Below, piece by piece: positions 1 to 9,190 of a stretch of DNA of 64,000 nt. The notes under the pieces were generated by a model. That model did no database searches, was not told where the DNA came from, and worked only from the letters and a program-made list of their open reading frames with translations. A program made the translations under genes and the position numbers. Positions within the stretch are counted from its first letter, which is position 1. Every line of letters begins with the position of its first letter. The stretch spans positions 124,001 through 188,000 of the forward strand of contig NZ_JGVU02000007.1 of the NCBI RefSeq assembly GCF_000708755.2. The letters are read 5' to 3'. The stretch comes from Metabacillus indicus LMG 22858. Lineage in GTDB: Bacteria; Bacillota; Bacilli; Bacillales; Bacillaceae.

Positions 1-35
1 GGCCGGGGGAGAAAAAAAGCAGATTTGCTTCACGT

Positions 36-66
36 AAAAAGGAGAACGCCCGCGGCGCCCTCCTTT
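36..66 (-). terminator. Terminator of the DASS symporter gene
   Basis: On the minus strand the arm AAAGGAG pairs with CTCCTTT, with an inner CGCC/GGGCG pairing, and a short T-run follows. It begins directly after the symporter stop codon. Confidence 0.75.
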
Positions 67-69
67 CAT

Positions 70-1494
70 TCACTTAATAACAACCGGCAGCCAAAAATAG
101 ACGCCTAAAACGATGATGACAATACATACAATATTCATCCAGAAGCCTGCCCGGACCATATCTGATATCTTCAGCACATCAGCACCGAACACGGCGGCAT
201 TCGGAGGAGTGGAGATCGGGAGCATGAACGCACAGGATGATGCAAGCGCGGCAACAGCCATCAGACCGTATGGCTCGACCCCGATTGCAAGTCCAAGTCC
301 GACAGTGATCGGAATGATCATATTGGATACAGCCGTATTGGACATGATTTCCGTCATAAACAGGATGGCGGCTGTCAAAATAATAATGATCAGCAAGTAC
401 GGAAACGCTTCCAATAAATTCAGCTTGCTGCCGATCCATTCCGTCAGCTTCGAGGCAGAAAAACCTTCTGCAAGAGAAAGCCCTCCTCCGAACAGAAGAA
501 GAAGCCCCCACGGCAGCTGTTTCATATCATTCCATTCAAGCAGCCTTTCTCCTTTTTTGCTTGGTATCAAGAAAAGCAAGAGCGCCCCGAATATCGCTAT
601 AGCGGTATCCGATACAGCAAACGGCAGAATGAATTTAAACATCCACAGAAAAGCCGTTGCCAAAAAGATGACCCCGACCCATCTTTCTTCTGTACTCATT
701 GAGCCCAGTGCTTTTAAGTCTTTTTTAATAAAATCCGTTTCCTTGCCGGTTTCAAAATCCACCTTGAATTGAAGCTTTGTCAAATAGAAATAGAGGATGA
801 CCAGCAGGATCACCGTAATCGGAAACCCGAATAAGAACCATTCAAAAAACATAATTTCACGATCGAGCATTTCCCGTGACATCGCTGCGAATACTGCGTT
901 GGGCACCGAACCTACAAGTGTCGCAAGACCTCCAATCGATGCAGCGTACGCTACTGAAAGGAGGATCGATTTACTGAATTTGTGAAGGGACTCTCCTTTT
1001 AATATCTCCTTCGCCTTTACTTCTTTAATAAGAGCAAGAGCAACAGGAAGCATCATCAGGGCAGTCGCAGCATTTGAAATCCACATCGACAGAAACGCTG
1101 TAGCAAGGATCATCCCAAGGACAATCCGGTGGCTTTGAGTGCCAATGAGTTTCAGGATATAAAGGGCAATTCTCTTGTGAAGATTCCATTTTTCAATGGC
1201 TATGGCAATGATAAATCCTCCCATGTACATAAAGACAGTGGGATTCCCATATGCTTTTGCGGCGGAATCAATATCAAGCCCTCCTGTAATCGGCAGCAAA
1301 ATGAGCGGCATGAGTGAAGCCGCCGGTATCGGAATCGCCTCTGTAATCCACCAGATCGCAATCCATGAAGTAACTGCGAGAACTGCACGCGGAGCATCTG
1401 AAAGCTCTGTGTCGGGTATTAGGAAAAATAAGAGTAAAAAACTGGCCGGCCCAAGAAATAATCCTGTCAGTTTGGGCGCTGTATAAACTTTCAT
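70..1494 (-). CDS. DASS-family sodium/dicarboxylate symporter
   Basis: 474-residue polytopic inner-membrane protein of the divalent anion:Na+ symporter (DASS/SdcS/CitT) family, which imports C4-dicarboxylates or related anions with sodium. The family-typical N-terminal stretch around TSWIAIWWITEAIPIPAASL, many hydrophobic segments, the internal SNAATALMMLP and the C-terminal counterpart MSNTAVSNMIIPI (the paired Na+/substrate-binding SNT-type motifs) are visible. The start was placed at MKVYTAPK because GGAGGTGG lies 7-8 bases upstream; the longer reading frame would put this ribosome site inside the gene. It is monocistronic with its own terminator. The exact substrate cannot be read from sequence. 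Confidence 0.85.
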   Translation of the reverse strand: MKVYTAPKLTGLFLGPASFLLLFFLIPDTELSDAPRAVLAVTSWIAIWWITEAIPIPAASLMPLILLPITGGLDIDSAAKAYGNPTVFMYMGGFIIAIAIEKWNLHKRIALYILKLIGTQSHRIVLGMILATAFLSMWISNAATALMMLPVALALIKEVKAKEILKGESLHKFSKSILLSVAYAASIGGLATLVGSVPNAVFAAMSREMLDREIMFFEWFLFGFPITVILLVILYFYLTKLQFKVDFETGKETDFIKKDLKALGSMSTEERWVGVIFLATAFLWMFKFILPFAVSDTAIAIFGALLLFLIPSKKGERLLEWNDMKQLPWGLLLLFGGGLSLAEGFSASKLTEWIGSKLNLLEAFPYLLIIIILTAAILFMTEIMSNTAVSNMIIPITVGLGLAIGVEPYGLMAVAALASSCAFMLPISTPPNAAVFGADVLKISDMVRAGFWMNIVCIVIIVLGVYFWLPVVIK

Positions 1495-1588
1495 CTTCTC
1501 CACCTCCATTTTCAGGATTTCTACAGAAATCAGCAAAACCCTTTAATTATTTCCACGGAAATGTCGAATGGCGGTGTTCTTTCATCAA

Positions 1589-1612
1589 AAAAAGAAGGCT
1601 GATTCAGCCCTC
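1589..1612 (-). terminator. Terminator containing the VOC stop codon
   Basis: GGCT/AGCC hairpin on the minus strand followed by CTTTTTTT. The TGA of the VOC gene lies inside the stem, so the coding end and terminator overlap. Confidence 0.7.
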
Positions 1613-2002
1613 TTCCTGTCTTGTTTGCTCTACATTCAGTTCAATCAGATTGCCGTCCGGGTCATTCAGGAAAATCTGGTCAAAGCCGCTAACTCCATTG
1701 ACATCTTCACGGAACTCGATATGATGCTTCGTCAGCCATTCAACAGCAGCCTGGAAATCTGCTATTCTAAGAGCCATGTGACCTTCTGTCGAGACTAGGT
1801 TATGCTGTTTTCTAAGTGTCTGAGAGTTTTCATCCACCAGCAAGTGAAGCTGCTGATTTCCGATTTTATACCAGACTCCCTCTGAGTCAAACGGAGGCCT
1901 GTCGATTTCCGTCAGACAAAGGACATTCTCATAAAAATGCTTTGCAGCCTGCAGATTTGTTACAGACAGGCTCACATGCTGTATAGCCTCATTCCAAATC
2001 AT
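1604..2002 (-). CDS. VOC/glyoxalase-fold protein
   Basis: 132-residue single-domain vicinal-oxygen-chelate protein. It begins MIWNEAIQHVSLSVTNL, the classic first beta strand with the metal-type His, and ends with the second half FLNDPDGNLIELN, in which the last Glu is a usual metal ligand. Family members include glyoxalase I, fosfomycin-resistance enzymes and dioxygenases; the substrate is not identifiable here. The start at MIWNEAI is supported by GGAG about 8 bases upstream. It lies 13 bp after the flavodoxin-fold oxidoreductase gene and is probably co-transcribed with it, which would suit a quinone or electrophile detoxification pair. That role is inference. Confidence 0.8.
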   Translation of the reverse strand: MIWNEAIQHVSLSVTNLQAAKHFYENVLCLTEIDRPPFDSEGVWYKIGNQQLHLLVDENSQTLRKQHNLVSTEGHMALRIADFQAAVEWLTKHHIEFREDVNGVSGFDQIFLNDPDGNLIELNVEQTRQEEG

Positions 2003-2015
2003 TTCCCACACTCCG

Positions 2016-2630
2016 TTAAAGGGTATTTCCCGCCGCAGGAATCGGATGCTCATTCAAAAGCCTTGCAAGGTGCACAAGATTCATGCTCATCGTTCGCGTG
2101 TTTTTGATTGTAAAGGCATTTTCCTTCCCTGCTTCCATATAGGAAGGTCCCGGTCCTGCTTCGCCAACCCAGTAAACATCCGCATTCGGCGGGATTAAAA
2201 AGCCGATGTGCTGAAGGCCGTAGAGAATGGAGCGCGACGCTTCTTTTGCGCCGTCCTCATTTCCTGTTACAGCCACACCGCCTACTTTATTATAATAAAT
2301 AGACTGGCCTTTTTCATTCGTTTCACTGCTGGATGCATAAAGTCGTTCCATGACAAGTGCTGCAATGCTGCTTTTTTCGCCGAGCCATAGCGGCGTTCCT
2401 ATGACCACAATATCCGCTTCGGCAATTTTCTTCAGGATCAGCGGCCACTCATCTTCCCGTCCCAGATCCTCTGCCATTCCAAAAGCAAGATTATAGTCGG
2501 AAATCCTCAGCTCTTCTGTTTTCACTCCTTCGTTTTCCAGATGCTTTTGAGACTGTCTCATGAGGGATTCGGTGTTTGAAGGCTCGCTTCCTTTCTTTAA
2601 GGAACAATTCAAGTAGAGGGCTCTAAGCAT
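2016..2630 (-). CDS. NAD(P)H-dependent FMN oxidoreductase, flavodoxin-like fold
   Basis: 204-residue protein of the NADPH-dependent FMN reductase group. The N-terminus LRALYLNCSLKKGSEPSNTE is the phosphate-binding loop of the flavodoxin-like fold, and the middle segment ADIVVIGTPLWLGEKSS is the typical second FMN contact (TPxW/Y). Members reduce flavins, quinones or nitro/azo compounds. The start MLRALYLN follows GGAGACGGAGAT; the frame also opens 21 bases earlier but that would place the ribosome site within the gene. It is the first gene of a pair with the VOC protein downstream. Confidence 0.8.
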   Translation of the reverse strand: MLRALYLNCSLKKGSEPSNTESLMRQSQKHLENEGVKTEELRISDYNLAFGMAEDLGREDEWPLILKKIAEADIVVIGTPLWLGEKSSIAALVMERLYASSSETNEKGQSIYYNKVGGVAVTGNEDGAKEASRSILYGLQHIGFLIPPNADVYWVGEAGPGPSYMEAGKENAFTIKNTRTMSMNLVHLARLLNEHPIPAAGNTL

Positions 2631-2727
2631 ATCTCCGTCTCCTTTATTCATGGTTTATAGGTGTTTATTTCCTTTTTTACCAGGAGGTCAAACATATGCA
2701 GCAGGCTACCTGTTGCCTTTAAACGAA

Positions 2728-2755
2728 AATAACCTTCCCGTAAACCGGGAAGGCT
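2728..2755 (-). terminator. Terminator of the secreted nuclease gene
   Basis: CCTTCCCG/CGGGAAGG perfect 8-bp stem with a 5-base loop, followed on the minus strand by TTATTTT. Confidence 0.8.
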
Positions 2756-2762
2756 TTCATCA

Positions 2763-3950
2763 TTAATTCCAAATAGCGTCCACCCATTCAGGATGATCAA
2801 TAAATGGATTGCGGTTATATTGATAGTCTTTATAGATGATGTCGTTTCGTCTCATTTCCCGGGCATCAACCGGGTCCTGCTTGTGCCATTGAATCAGGAC
2901 AGACATTTTCCCGTGATACGGCGCCGTTCCATTGTTTACGCTGTTGTTCAGCTCAAGGTCCACTTCGCCGCTGTCTCCCTCATAGCGGACTGCCATGTAA
3001 AACAGCATCCTCGCTACATCGCCTTTTACAGCATCTCTCGGTTCCCATGAATCAGAATCCGTGTAATTTCCTAGTGCTTCCGAATGCTGTGTGCCGCCCA
3101 TGTCAAAGTCTTTGTTTCCTCTAGAACTGTTGACACTCACATCAGTAGGGCGCAGATGGTGAAGATCTGTTCCGGGGCCCATAACCGTTCCGAAATCGCC
3201 ATGGGATTTCGCCCAGACATGCTCTCTGTTCCAATCGTTTACATTTCCGCCGTTTGTCAATTCACTCTGTGAGCGGCCTGTATACAGAAGAATGACATTA
3301 TTCGGGTTATTCGGGTCTTCATCTGTATTTCTCAGGGCATCCCAAACATTGTCATAAGAGAGCTCTCTATGATCATCGATAATATTATGAAGAGCTGATT
3401 TTAAAGAAGAGCCCGTTTTGCCGATTGCTGTTTGATAGTACGTACCATCATAAGGGGATGGCTCCGTACCCGGATCTGGGTCTGGATCAGGCTGTGTGCC
3501 GCCTCCTGAAATTTTCTCCATCGCAGTTGTGCTGATTACACCGCTGTGTGAAAAATAAGCGGCCAGTTTTCCTGTTACTTTGATTTGCGTTCCTTTTAAA
3601 GAAGGATTCGTCATCAGACCAAATTGAGAGCGGAAAGAAGACGGAATCTGCACGTAAATCATTTTGGACGTGCTTGTTTCTGTTGGGGAATCAGCAAGTG
3701 CAAGTGCATAATCGTTCGGATAATTGCTTGTGATGACTGTATTTGTCCCAGTCGGCTGTCCAACAACATAACCTTTGACCGATTTGACCGTACCGTTTTG
3801 ATTGGCATTTGCTTCTGCTACCGAGTATGGATTTGTCAGTGAACCGTCTGCAGCATGAACCTGGGATGGAGTCGTCTGCAGAACAGGAATGAACAGGGCA
3901 AGCAGCATGACAAGCTTCATCAGTAAAATGGCAGGCTTATTTTTAAGCAA
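2763..3950 (-). CDS. Secreted endonuclease I-family nuclease with N-terminal OB-like domain
   Basis: 395-residue exported nuclease. A signal peptide (hydrophobic run LLMKLVMLLALFIPVL, AxA-type site near VHA-AD) is followed by a domain at about 40-150 resembling DUF6359/OB-fold modules, a Pro/Asp linker (PDPDPDPGTEP) and an endonuclease I (NucM/Bsn-like) domain with NREHVWAKSHGD, DLHHLRPTD and NSSRGNKDFD. These are the His/Asn catalytic and metal-binding motifs of extracellular RNase/DNase enzymes such as B. subtilis Bsn. I place the start at a TTG, because AAGGAGG lies 8 bases before it while the upstream ATG (3968) has no ribosome site and would contain this one. It probably degrades extracellular nucleic acid for nutrients. 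Confidence 0.85.
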   Translation of the reverse strand: MLKNKPAILLMKLVMLLALFIPVLQTTPSQVHAADGSLTNPYSVAEANANQNGTVKSVKGYVVGQPTGTNTVITSNYPNDYALALADSPTETSTSKMIYVQIPSSFRSQFGLMTNPSLKGTQIKVTGKLAAYFSHSGVISTTAMEKISGGGTQPDPDPDPGTEPSPYDGTYYQTAIGKTGSSLKSALHNIIDDHRELSYDNVWDALRNTDEDPNNPNNVILLYTGRSQSELTNGGNVNDWNREHVWAKSHGDFGTVMGPGTDLHHLRPTDVSVNSSRGNKDFDMGGTQHSEALGNYTDSDSWEPRDAVKGDVARMLFYMAVRYEGDSGEVDLELNNSVNNGTAPYHGKMSVLIQWHKQDPVDAREMRRNDIIYKDYQYNRNPFIDHPEWVDAIWN

Positions 3951-4099
3951 CGTTTTTTCCTCCTTCATAATGGATTACCAAAAGAGAATACTATGAAATT
4001 ATTAACTATTTATGATGTTTTTGTAAATTTACGTCAGATTCCTGCCGTTTTTGGAAAGATGAGAGAATGAGACTAGGAGACACTGAACCTTTCAGCACA

Positions 4100-4134
4100 G
4101 AAAAAAGATGCACCCGTCTGCATGTGCATCTTTC
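4100..4134 (-). terminator. Terminator of the helicase gene
   Basis: Minus-strand hairpin AAAGATGCAC/GTGCATCTTT with a 10-base loop ending in a T-run, directly after the helicase stop codon. Confidence 0.85.
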
Positions 4135-4138
4135 TTTC

Positions 4139-6418
4139 CTATATAAATGGCTTGTTCAAAAGATAAAAGCTGCTCCATTCATCAGGCAAGAGAGCCTGGT
4201 ATTTCTCAGTCAGAAACCGGTCATCGACAAGCACAATGGTGCCGGTATCCTCCTCGGACCTGATCAGCCTTCCGCCTGCCTGAAGTACTTTGTTCATCCC
4301 AGGATAAACGTAGGCATAATCAAAGCCATTTCTGCCTGACTGCTGAAAATACTCCTTCATGACATTCCGCTCAAACCCGATCTGCGGCAGTCCGACACCG
4401 ACCACAATCACTCCGTTCAGCCGGTTGCCGATTAAATCCACTCCCTCTGAAAAAATGCCTCCCATAACGGCGAACCCAATCAGCGTTTCGCTGCTGTCTT
4501 CCTGAAAAGCGTGCAAAAATGCTTCACGTTCCGCTTCTGTCATGTGTGCGTGCTGCAGCATCGTTTTAATAGGAAGATTCAGCTCCTCAAAGGTCTCGTA
4601 AACTTCTTTCATGTAGGCATAGGAAGGGAAAAATACCAGATAGTTCCCGTGCCGCTCCTCAAGCAGCTGTTTCATCATCACCGAAATGGGCATACGGCTT
4701 CGTCCCCTGTCGTGATATCTTGTGGAGACCGGCATGATATAGACTTCAAGATTCTCCTTTGCAAACGGCGACGGAATTTTCACCTGATAATCTTCTGATG
4801 TGCCCCCCAGCATATCCATATAAAAAGAAAGCGGAGAGAGCGTCGCAGAGAAATGGATGCTTGAACGATACGGTTTTTTCACCTGCTGCAGCAGAAAAGA
4901 CGGATCAAGGCATACAAGCTTTATGATCAAATCTTTATTATCTGCTTCTGCCGTCGTTACAAAGCGTTCATCATACAGATTCGAAATCTTAAGAAAAGCC
5001 TGTACCTGAAAATAAACATCGAGCAGAAGTTCTGAGGCATTCCCAGACAGCAGCTCTCTTTCCGCCTCTTCTGAAAAGGACTGCAGCATTTCAAGCAGTT
5101 CTTCCGGTCTATCCTTCATCAGCTGCTCTGGCTGCTTCTTTTGTGCGATAAAGTAATCATTTATTTTTTTGGCAGATTGAAAGATTCCTGTATTTCCCGC
5201 TTTAAACTCCCGTTTCAGCTGCAGAAAATCGGATTTGTTCAGAGTGGCCGAGAACATGGACCTCCCCCTGTCAACGAGGTTGTGGGCTTCATCAATAAGT
5301 AGGGCCGTCCCCTTTTTTTGCTCATCGAAAAATCTCTTAAGAGAAACGCGCGGATCAAACACGTAATTATAGTCACAGATGATGGCATCTGCCGTATTTG
5401 AAAGATCCAGAGAAAATTCAAACGGACACACTGTATGCTTTTGTGCGTAGTGATGAATGACATCGGCAGTCATCCTTGTTTCACTTTTAAGAATATCGAG
5501 AACAGCCTCATTAATTCTGTCATAGTAGCCATTCGCAAACTCGCAGTACTCTTTTTGGCACCGGGTTTCTTCTTTTAAACAGACCTTGTCTTTAGCTGTT
5601 ATCGTTACGCTGTTTAAATGAAGACTATTACTCTCCATAAAAGCCAGAGTATCCTCTGCTGCCTTTCGGGTAATCGTTTTGGCGGTTAAATAATAAAACG
5701 TATCGAGCTTGCCTTCACCTATCGCTTTCACAGCAGGAAAGACAGTGGAGATGGTTTTTCCGATTCCCGTTGAAGCCTGTGCAAACAGATCCGTTTTATC
5801 ATCAATGGCTTTGTACACCGTGCCGGCAAGCTTTCTTTGGCCCTCTCTGTATGTTTCAAAAGGAAATTTCAATGCCTGTATGGACACGTTCCTTTTTTCC
5901 AGATGCTCCGCTCTTGCCTCGGCATACGGATGATAGCTGCTGATTAAACCGTCAATAAACGAGCTCAATTCTACGGCAGAAAACGTTTTTCTGAAGCGGA
6001 CCTGTTCCCCTGACTTCACACTGACATATGTCAGCTGAACACATACAGCTTGGAGTCCGCGGTCTTCGGCAAGCATGTATGCATAGCATTTAGCCTGTGC
6101 CCAGTGCACGGGATACGCGTCTTCTTCTATCTCTGAAAGCTCCCGTGAAGTTGATTTAATTTCATCAATGACGGGAATTTTCTCTGACAGCAGCAGGCCG
6201 TCGCATCTTCCTTCAAGCAGGAACACAATGTCTTTATGGGTTACACTCGTTTTCAGCATGACTTCGCTCTGGTCGAGCTCATCATATGTTTTCTGAATGG
6301 CCTGATGGGCTTTCGTCCCTTCTGTCATCGTCGCTGATGTCCGAAAACGGGCATCAATGCTGCCTGCCCGAAAAACATACTCAGCAAGAGACCGGACTGA
6401 AATGCGGATTTCTCTCAT
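4139..6418 (-). CDS. XPD/DinG-family helicase with N-terminal Cas4-like nuclease domain
   Basis: 759-residue superfamily 2 DNA helicase. Residues about 1-170 carry a PD-(D/E)XK nuclease-like domain (GRCDGLLL, then VIDEIKST, then a QAKCYAYML helix). The helicase part has Walker A ASTGIGKT (about residue 220), an iron-sulfur cysteine cluster (VCLKEETRCQKEYC plus a later Cys in HTVCPFE), Walker B LLIDEAHNL (DEAH), and motif VI QAGGRLIRSEED. Cys spacing resembles the XPD/DinG [4Fe-4S] helicases that act on DNA with 5'-3' polarity. The ATG is used because AGGTG stands 6 bases upstream; a GTG 9 bases earlier lies inside that site. It is a single gene with its own terminator. The DNA-repair role is inferred from the family. 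Confidence 0.88.
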   Translation of the reverse strand: MREIRISVRSLAEYVFRAGSIDARFRTSATMTEGTKAHQAIQKTYDELDQSEVMLKTSVTHKDIVFLLEGRCDGLLLSEKIPVIDEIKSTSRELSEIEEDAYPVHWAQAKCYAYMLAEDRGLQAVCVQLTYVSVKSGEQVRFRKTFSAVELSSFIDGLISSYHPYAEARAEHLEKRNVSIQALKFPFETYREGQRKLAGTVYKAIDDKTDLFAQASTGIGKTISTVFPAVKAIGEGKLDTFYYLTAKTITRKAAEDTLAFMESNSLHLNSVTITAKDKVCLKEETRCQKEYCEFANGYYDRINEAVLDILKSETRMTADVIHHYAQKHTVCPFEFSLDLSNTADAIICDYNYVFDPRVSLKRFFDEQKKGTALLIDEAHNLVDRGRSMFSATLNKSDFLQLKREFKAGNTGIFQSAKKINDYFIAQKKQPEQLMKDRPEELLEMLQSFSEEAERELLSGNASELLLDVYFQVQAFLKISNLYDERFVTTAEADNKDLIIKLVCLDPSFLLQQVKKPYRSSIHFSATLSPLSFYMDMLGGTSEDYQVKIPSPFAKENLEVYIMPVSTRYHDRGRSRMPISVMMKQLLEERHGNYLVFFPSYAYMKEVYETFEELNLPIKTMLQHAHMTEAEREAFLHAFQEDSSETLIGFAVMGGIFSEGVDLIGNRLNGVIVVGVGLPQIGFERNVMKEYFQQSGRNGFDYAYVYPGMNKVLQAGGRLIRSEEDTGTIVLVDDRFLTEKYQALLPDEWSSFYLLNKPFI

Positions 6419-6495
6419 GATTATCACCTGACTTTATTTTAGCATCAGAAAAGCGGAAGCGCCTGTTTTGTTTTGACTGTGGAGTACTGTACATA

Positions 6496-6785
6496 GTGCT
6501 CTTAAACCTGCTATAGCGCATTTTCCTCCAGGTTCCCCCTCCACTTTGTGCTCTTAAACCTGCTATAGCGCACTTTCCTCCAGGCTCACGCTCCACTTTG
6601 TGCTCTTAACCCAGCTTAAGCTCACTTTCCTCCAGGCTCACGCTTCACTTTGTGTTCTTAACCCCGCGGAAGCGCACTTTCCTCCAGGCTCACGCTTCAC
6701 TTTGTGTTCTTAACCCCGCGGAAGCGCACTTTCCTCCAGGCTCACCTTCTACTTTGTGTTCTTAACCCCACGGAAGCGCCCGTTT
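6496..6785. repeat. 52-bp tandem repeat array 1 (about 5.5 units)
   Basis: Copies of GTG(C/T)TCTTAA begin at 6496, 6548, 6600, 6652, 6704 and 6756, exactly 52 bp apart. Each unit also holds CACTTTCCTCCAG and GCTCACGCTTCAC. Several units can pair GTG.TCTT with AAGCGCAC around a CCGCGG-type centre. The array fills the gap between the helicase start and the ybdD-like gene, and no convincing reading frame runs through it. Immediately upstream (6451-6466) lies a fragment AAAAGCGGAAGCGCCT, which resembles one end of the palindromic elements at 37.8 and 48.2 kb. Confidence 0.9.
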
Positions 6786-6836
6786 AGCTGCTGCAAAAAA
6801 AACCGCCCATCACGAAGATGAACGGCACGTATTCCA

Positions 6837-7040
6837 TCAGCAGCAGCGCGACACTTTTCCTCCCTTTGCATTGTATCGGGCGTCCTGCGCTTCGCAGAAA
6901 AACTCTTTCCTCGATTGAACCGGCTGATCGGGATGATGCTTTGTCATGTGCTCTACGTATTTTTCATAGCTTGGAACCCCTGCCAATAAGCTGATAAACT
7001 GTTTTCGCAGGGCCAGAATTTCCGTCAGTTTTTTAAACAT
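6837..7040 (-). CDS. ybdD: YbdD/YjiX (DUF466) small protein, CstA partner
   Basis: 67-residue soluble protein of the YbdD/YjiX family, recognised by PSYEKYVEHMTKHHPDQP and the C-terminal FFCEAQDARYNAKGG.RCC. Homologues are almost always encoded next to CstA-family transporters and are thought to be an accessory of peptide/pyruvate uptake, but the biochemical role is not settled. Its ATG overlaps the last 8 bases of cstA, so the two are translationally coupled. Length is normal for the family. Confidence 0.88.
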   Translation of the reverse strand: MFKKLTEILALRKQFISLLAGVPSYEKYVEHMTKHHPDQPVQSRKEFFCEAQDARYNAKGGKVSRCC

Positions 7041-9108
7041 GGGTGCTCACTCCTCCATCAGACCTTGTAATATACGGCGCCTCATGGAGCGTCGTTTTTT
7101 TATTGGTCAGGACCTGTATCCAGATGCGGACAGCCGCGATTAGGACTGCAATGACAACAATCATAAAGATGGCACAAAGGGCTGCGTCAACGTAATCGTT
7201 GATCAGTACCTGCTTCATCTGGTTTGCATTTGCAGCAGGCGCCAGCACCTCGCCTTTATCCAGTGCCCCCTTGAACAGCTCAGCATGGGAAAGGAAACCG
7301 ATCTTTGGGTTTTCGTGAAAAAGCTTTTGCCAGCCCGCTGTCATAGTGACGATCAGTATCCATGTAGTCGGTATGAGCGTCACCCAGACATATGCTTTCT
7401 TGCCCATTTTGAACAGGATGGTTGTTCCAAGGAGCAGCGCAATTCCGGCAAGCATCTGGTTAGCAATTCCAAACAGCGGCCACAGCGTATTAATTCCCCC
7501 TAGCGGGTCTATGACACCTTGATAGAGGAAATATCCCCAGCCTAGCACACACAGGGCTGTAGCTAAAATGTTGGCAGGCAGGAAATTCGTTTTTGCAAGC
7601 GGCTTATACACATGTCCAAGGAGATCCTGAATCATAAATCTGCCGACTCGGGTTCCTGCATCTATAGTTGTCAGGATAAACAAGGCTTCAAACAGAATGG
7701 CAAAATGATACCAGAAGGCCATAAGCGCTTTGCCGCCGATGACTTCTGAAAAAATATAGGCCATGCCAATGGCAAGAGTCGGCGCACCGCCTGTTCTTGA
7801 GAGGACGGTCTCTTCTCCCACATCATCAGCAAGTCCGGTTAAATCATCAGGCGTGATCGTGAATCCCCAGCTTGAAACAACCGATGCAGCCTGAACGGCG
7901 TCTGTGCCAATTAAAGCAGGCGGACTGTTGATGGCAAAATAAATACCCGGCGTCAGCACACATGCGGCAATCATGGCCATAACGGCTACAAATGACTCGG
8001 TCAGCATGGCACCGTAGCCGATTGGACGGGCGTGTGACTCTCTTTCTATCATTTTCGGAGTCGTTCCTGAAGAAACGAGTGCATGGAAACCGGAGACAGC
8101 TCCGCATGCGATGGTAATAAACAGGAAAGGAAACAGGTTCCCGGCAAAGACAGGCCCTGTGCCATCTATGAAAGGCGTCACGGACGGCATCTGCAGATCA
8201 GGCGCCACAACAATAATTCCAACAGCAAGGCCCAGGATGGTGCCAATCTTTAAAAACGTGCTGAGGTAGTCCCTCGGTGCAAGCAGGAGCCAAACAGGAA
8301 GAACTGAGGCAATGAACCCGTATCCGATCATAAGAATGGCGATTGTTTCACCGCTGAATGTAAACATCTTTGCAAGCTCCGGCGTTTCTGCCACGTGCTG
8401 GCCGTAGTAGATCGACAGCAGCAGCAGGATCACTCCGATAATAGACCCTTCCCCTACTCTTCCGGGACGAATATATCTCATATAAATTCCCATGAAAATG
8501 GCGATTGGAATGGTGGCTGCTATCGTAAACATGCCCCATGGACTTCCAACGAGCGCTTTTACAACAACGAGTGCAAGAACAGCTAAAAGAATAATCATAA
8601 TACCAAGAATTCCAACCATCGCAATAATACCCGTTATTGGGCCAATTTCTTCTTTAATCATTTCCCCTAATGATTTTCCTTTTCGGCGCATCGATCCGAA
8701 CAGGATGATAAAGTCCTGGACAGCTCCCGCAAGAATAACCCCGACGATGATCCAGATTGTTCCGGGCAAATACCCCATTTGCGCGGCAAGAATCGGTCCT
8801 ACAAGCGGACCTGCTCCGGCAATCGCCGCAAAATGGTGGCCAAACAGCACCCATTTGTTTGTCGGCACATAATCTTTTCCATCATTATGCGTTTCTGCTG
8901 GTGTTTCGCGGTTATCATCAAGCTCAAACACTTTTTTTGCGATAAATCTGCTGTAAAACCGGTAGGCGACAGCGTATGAACAAACCGCTGCCACTAGCAG
9001 CCAAATGGCATTGATGCTTTCTCCCTGGCTGAGGGCAATGACACCGAATCCTGCAGCCCCGAGAGCAGAAACGATTCCCCAGATTAAAATTGACTTAAGC
9101 GCTTTCAT
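7033..9108 (-). CDS. cstA: Carbon starvation protein CstA, peptide/pyruvate transporter
   Basis: 691-residue inner-membrane transporter with a full-length CstA core and many hydrophobic helices. Diagnostic stretches are FGHHFAAIAGAGPLVGPILA near the N-terminus, ITIACGAVSGFHALVSSGTTPKM in the middle and DAGTRVGRFMIQDLLGH later. E. coli CstA imports peptides and pyruvate during carbon limitation. The start ATG follows a G-rich ribosome site (GGGGGCGGG). It forms an overlapping pair with the ybdD-like gene downstream; a KinB-like kinase gene lies upstream. A second, shorter CstA-family protein occurs at 51-52.5 kb. Confidence 0.92.
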   Translation of the reverse strand: MKALKSILIWGIVSALGAAGFGVIALSQGESINAIWLLVAAVCSYAVAYRFYSRFIAKKVFELDDNRETPAETHNDGKDYVPTNKWVLFGHHFAAIAGAGPLVGPILAAQMGYLPGTIWIIVGVILAGAVQDFIILFGSMRRKGKSLGEMIKEEIGPITGIIAMVGILGIMIILLAVLALVVVKALVGSPWGMFTIAATIPIAIFMGIYMRYIRPGRVGEGSIIGVILLLLSIYYGQHVAETPELAKMFTFSGETIAILMIGYGFIASVLPVWLLLAPRDYLSTFLKIGTILGLAVGIIVVAPDLQMPSVTPFIDGTGPVFAGNLFPFLFITIACGAVSGFHALVSSGTTPKMIERESHARPIGYGAMLTESFVAVMAMIAACVLTPGIYFAINSPPALIGTDAVQAASVVSSWGFTITPDDLTGLADDVGEETVLSRTGGAPTLAIGMAYIFSEVIGGKALMAFWYHFAILFEALFILTTIDAGTRVGRFMIQDLLGHVYKPLAKTNFLPANILATALCVLGWGYFLYQGVIDPLGGINTLWPLFGIANQMLAGIALLLGTTILFKMGKKAYVWVTLIPTTWILIVTMTAGWQKLFHENPKIGFLSHAELFKGALDKGEVLAPAANANQMKQVLINDYVDAALCAIFMIVVIAVLIAAVRIWIQVLTNKKTTLHEAPYITRSDGGVSTHV

Positions 9109-9141
9109 TATTACCCGCCCCCTCTTTTATGTACAAGCTCT

Positions 9142-9170
9142 ATTATAAGTGCTTTATTCAGAATTTTTAA
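9142..9170 (-). promoter_or_regulatory. Candidate promoter of cstA
   Basis: A perfect TATAAT on the minus strand (9147-9142) lies 34 bases before the cstA start. The matching -35 at 17-bp spacing (TTAAAA) is weak, suggesting an activator or only moderate strength. Confidence 0.35.
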
Positions 9171-9190
9171 ATATCTTTTGACCTGTTTTT

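Noticed and set aside
113-772. 219-codon plus-strand frame
   Set aside because: Antisense to the symporter gene; composition and absence of a ribosome site show it is a shadow.
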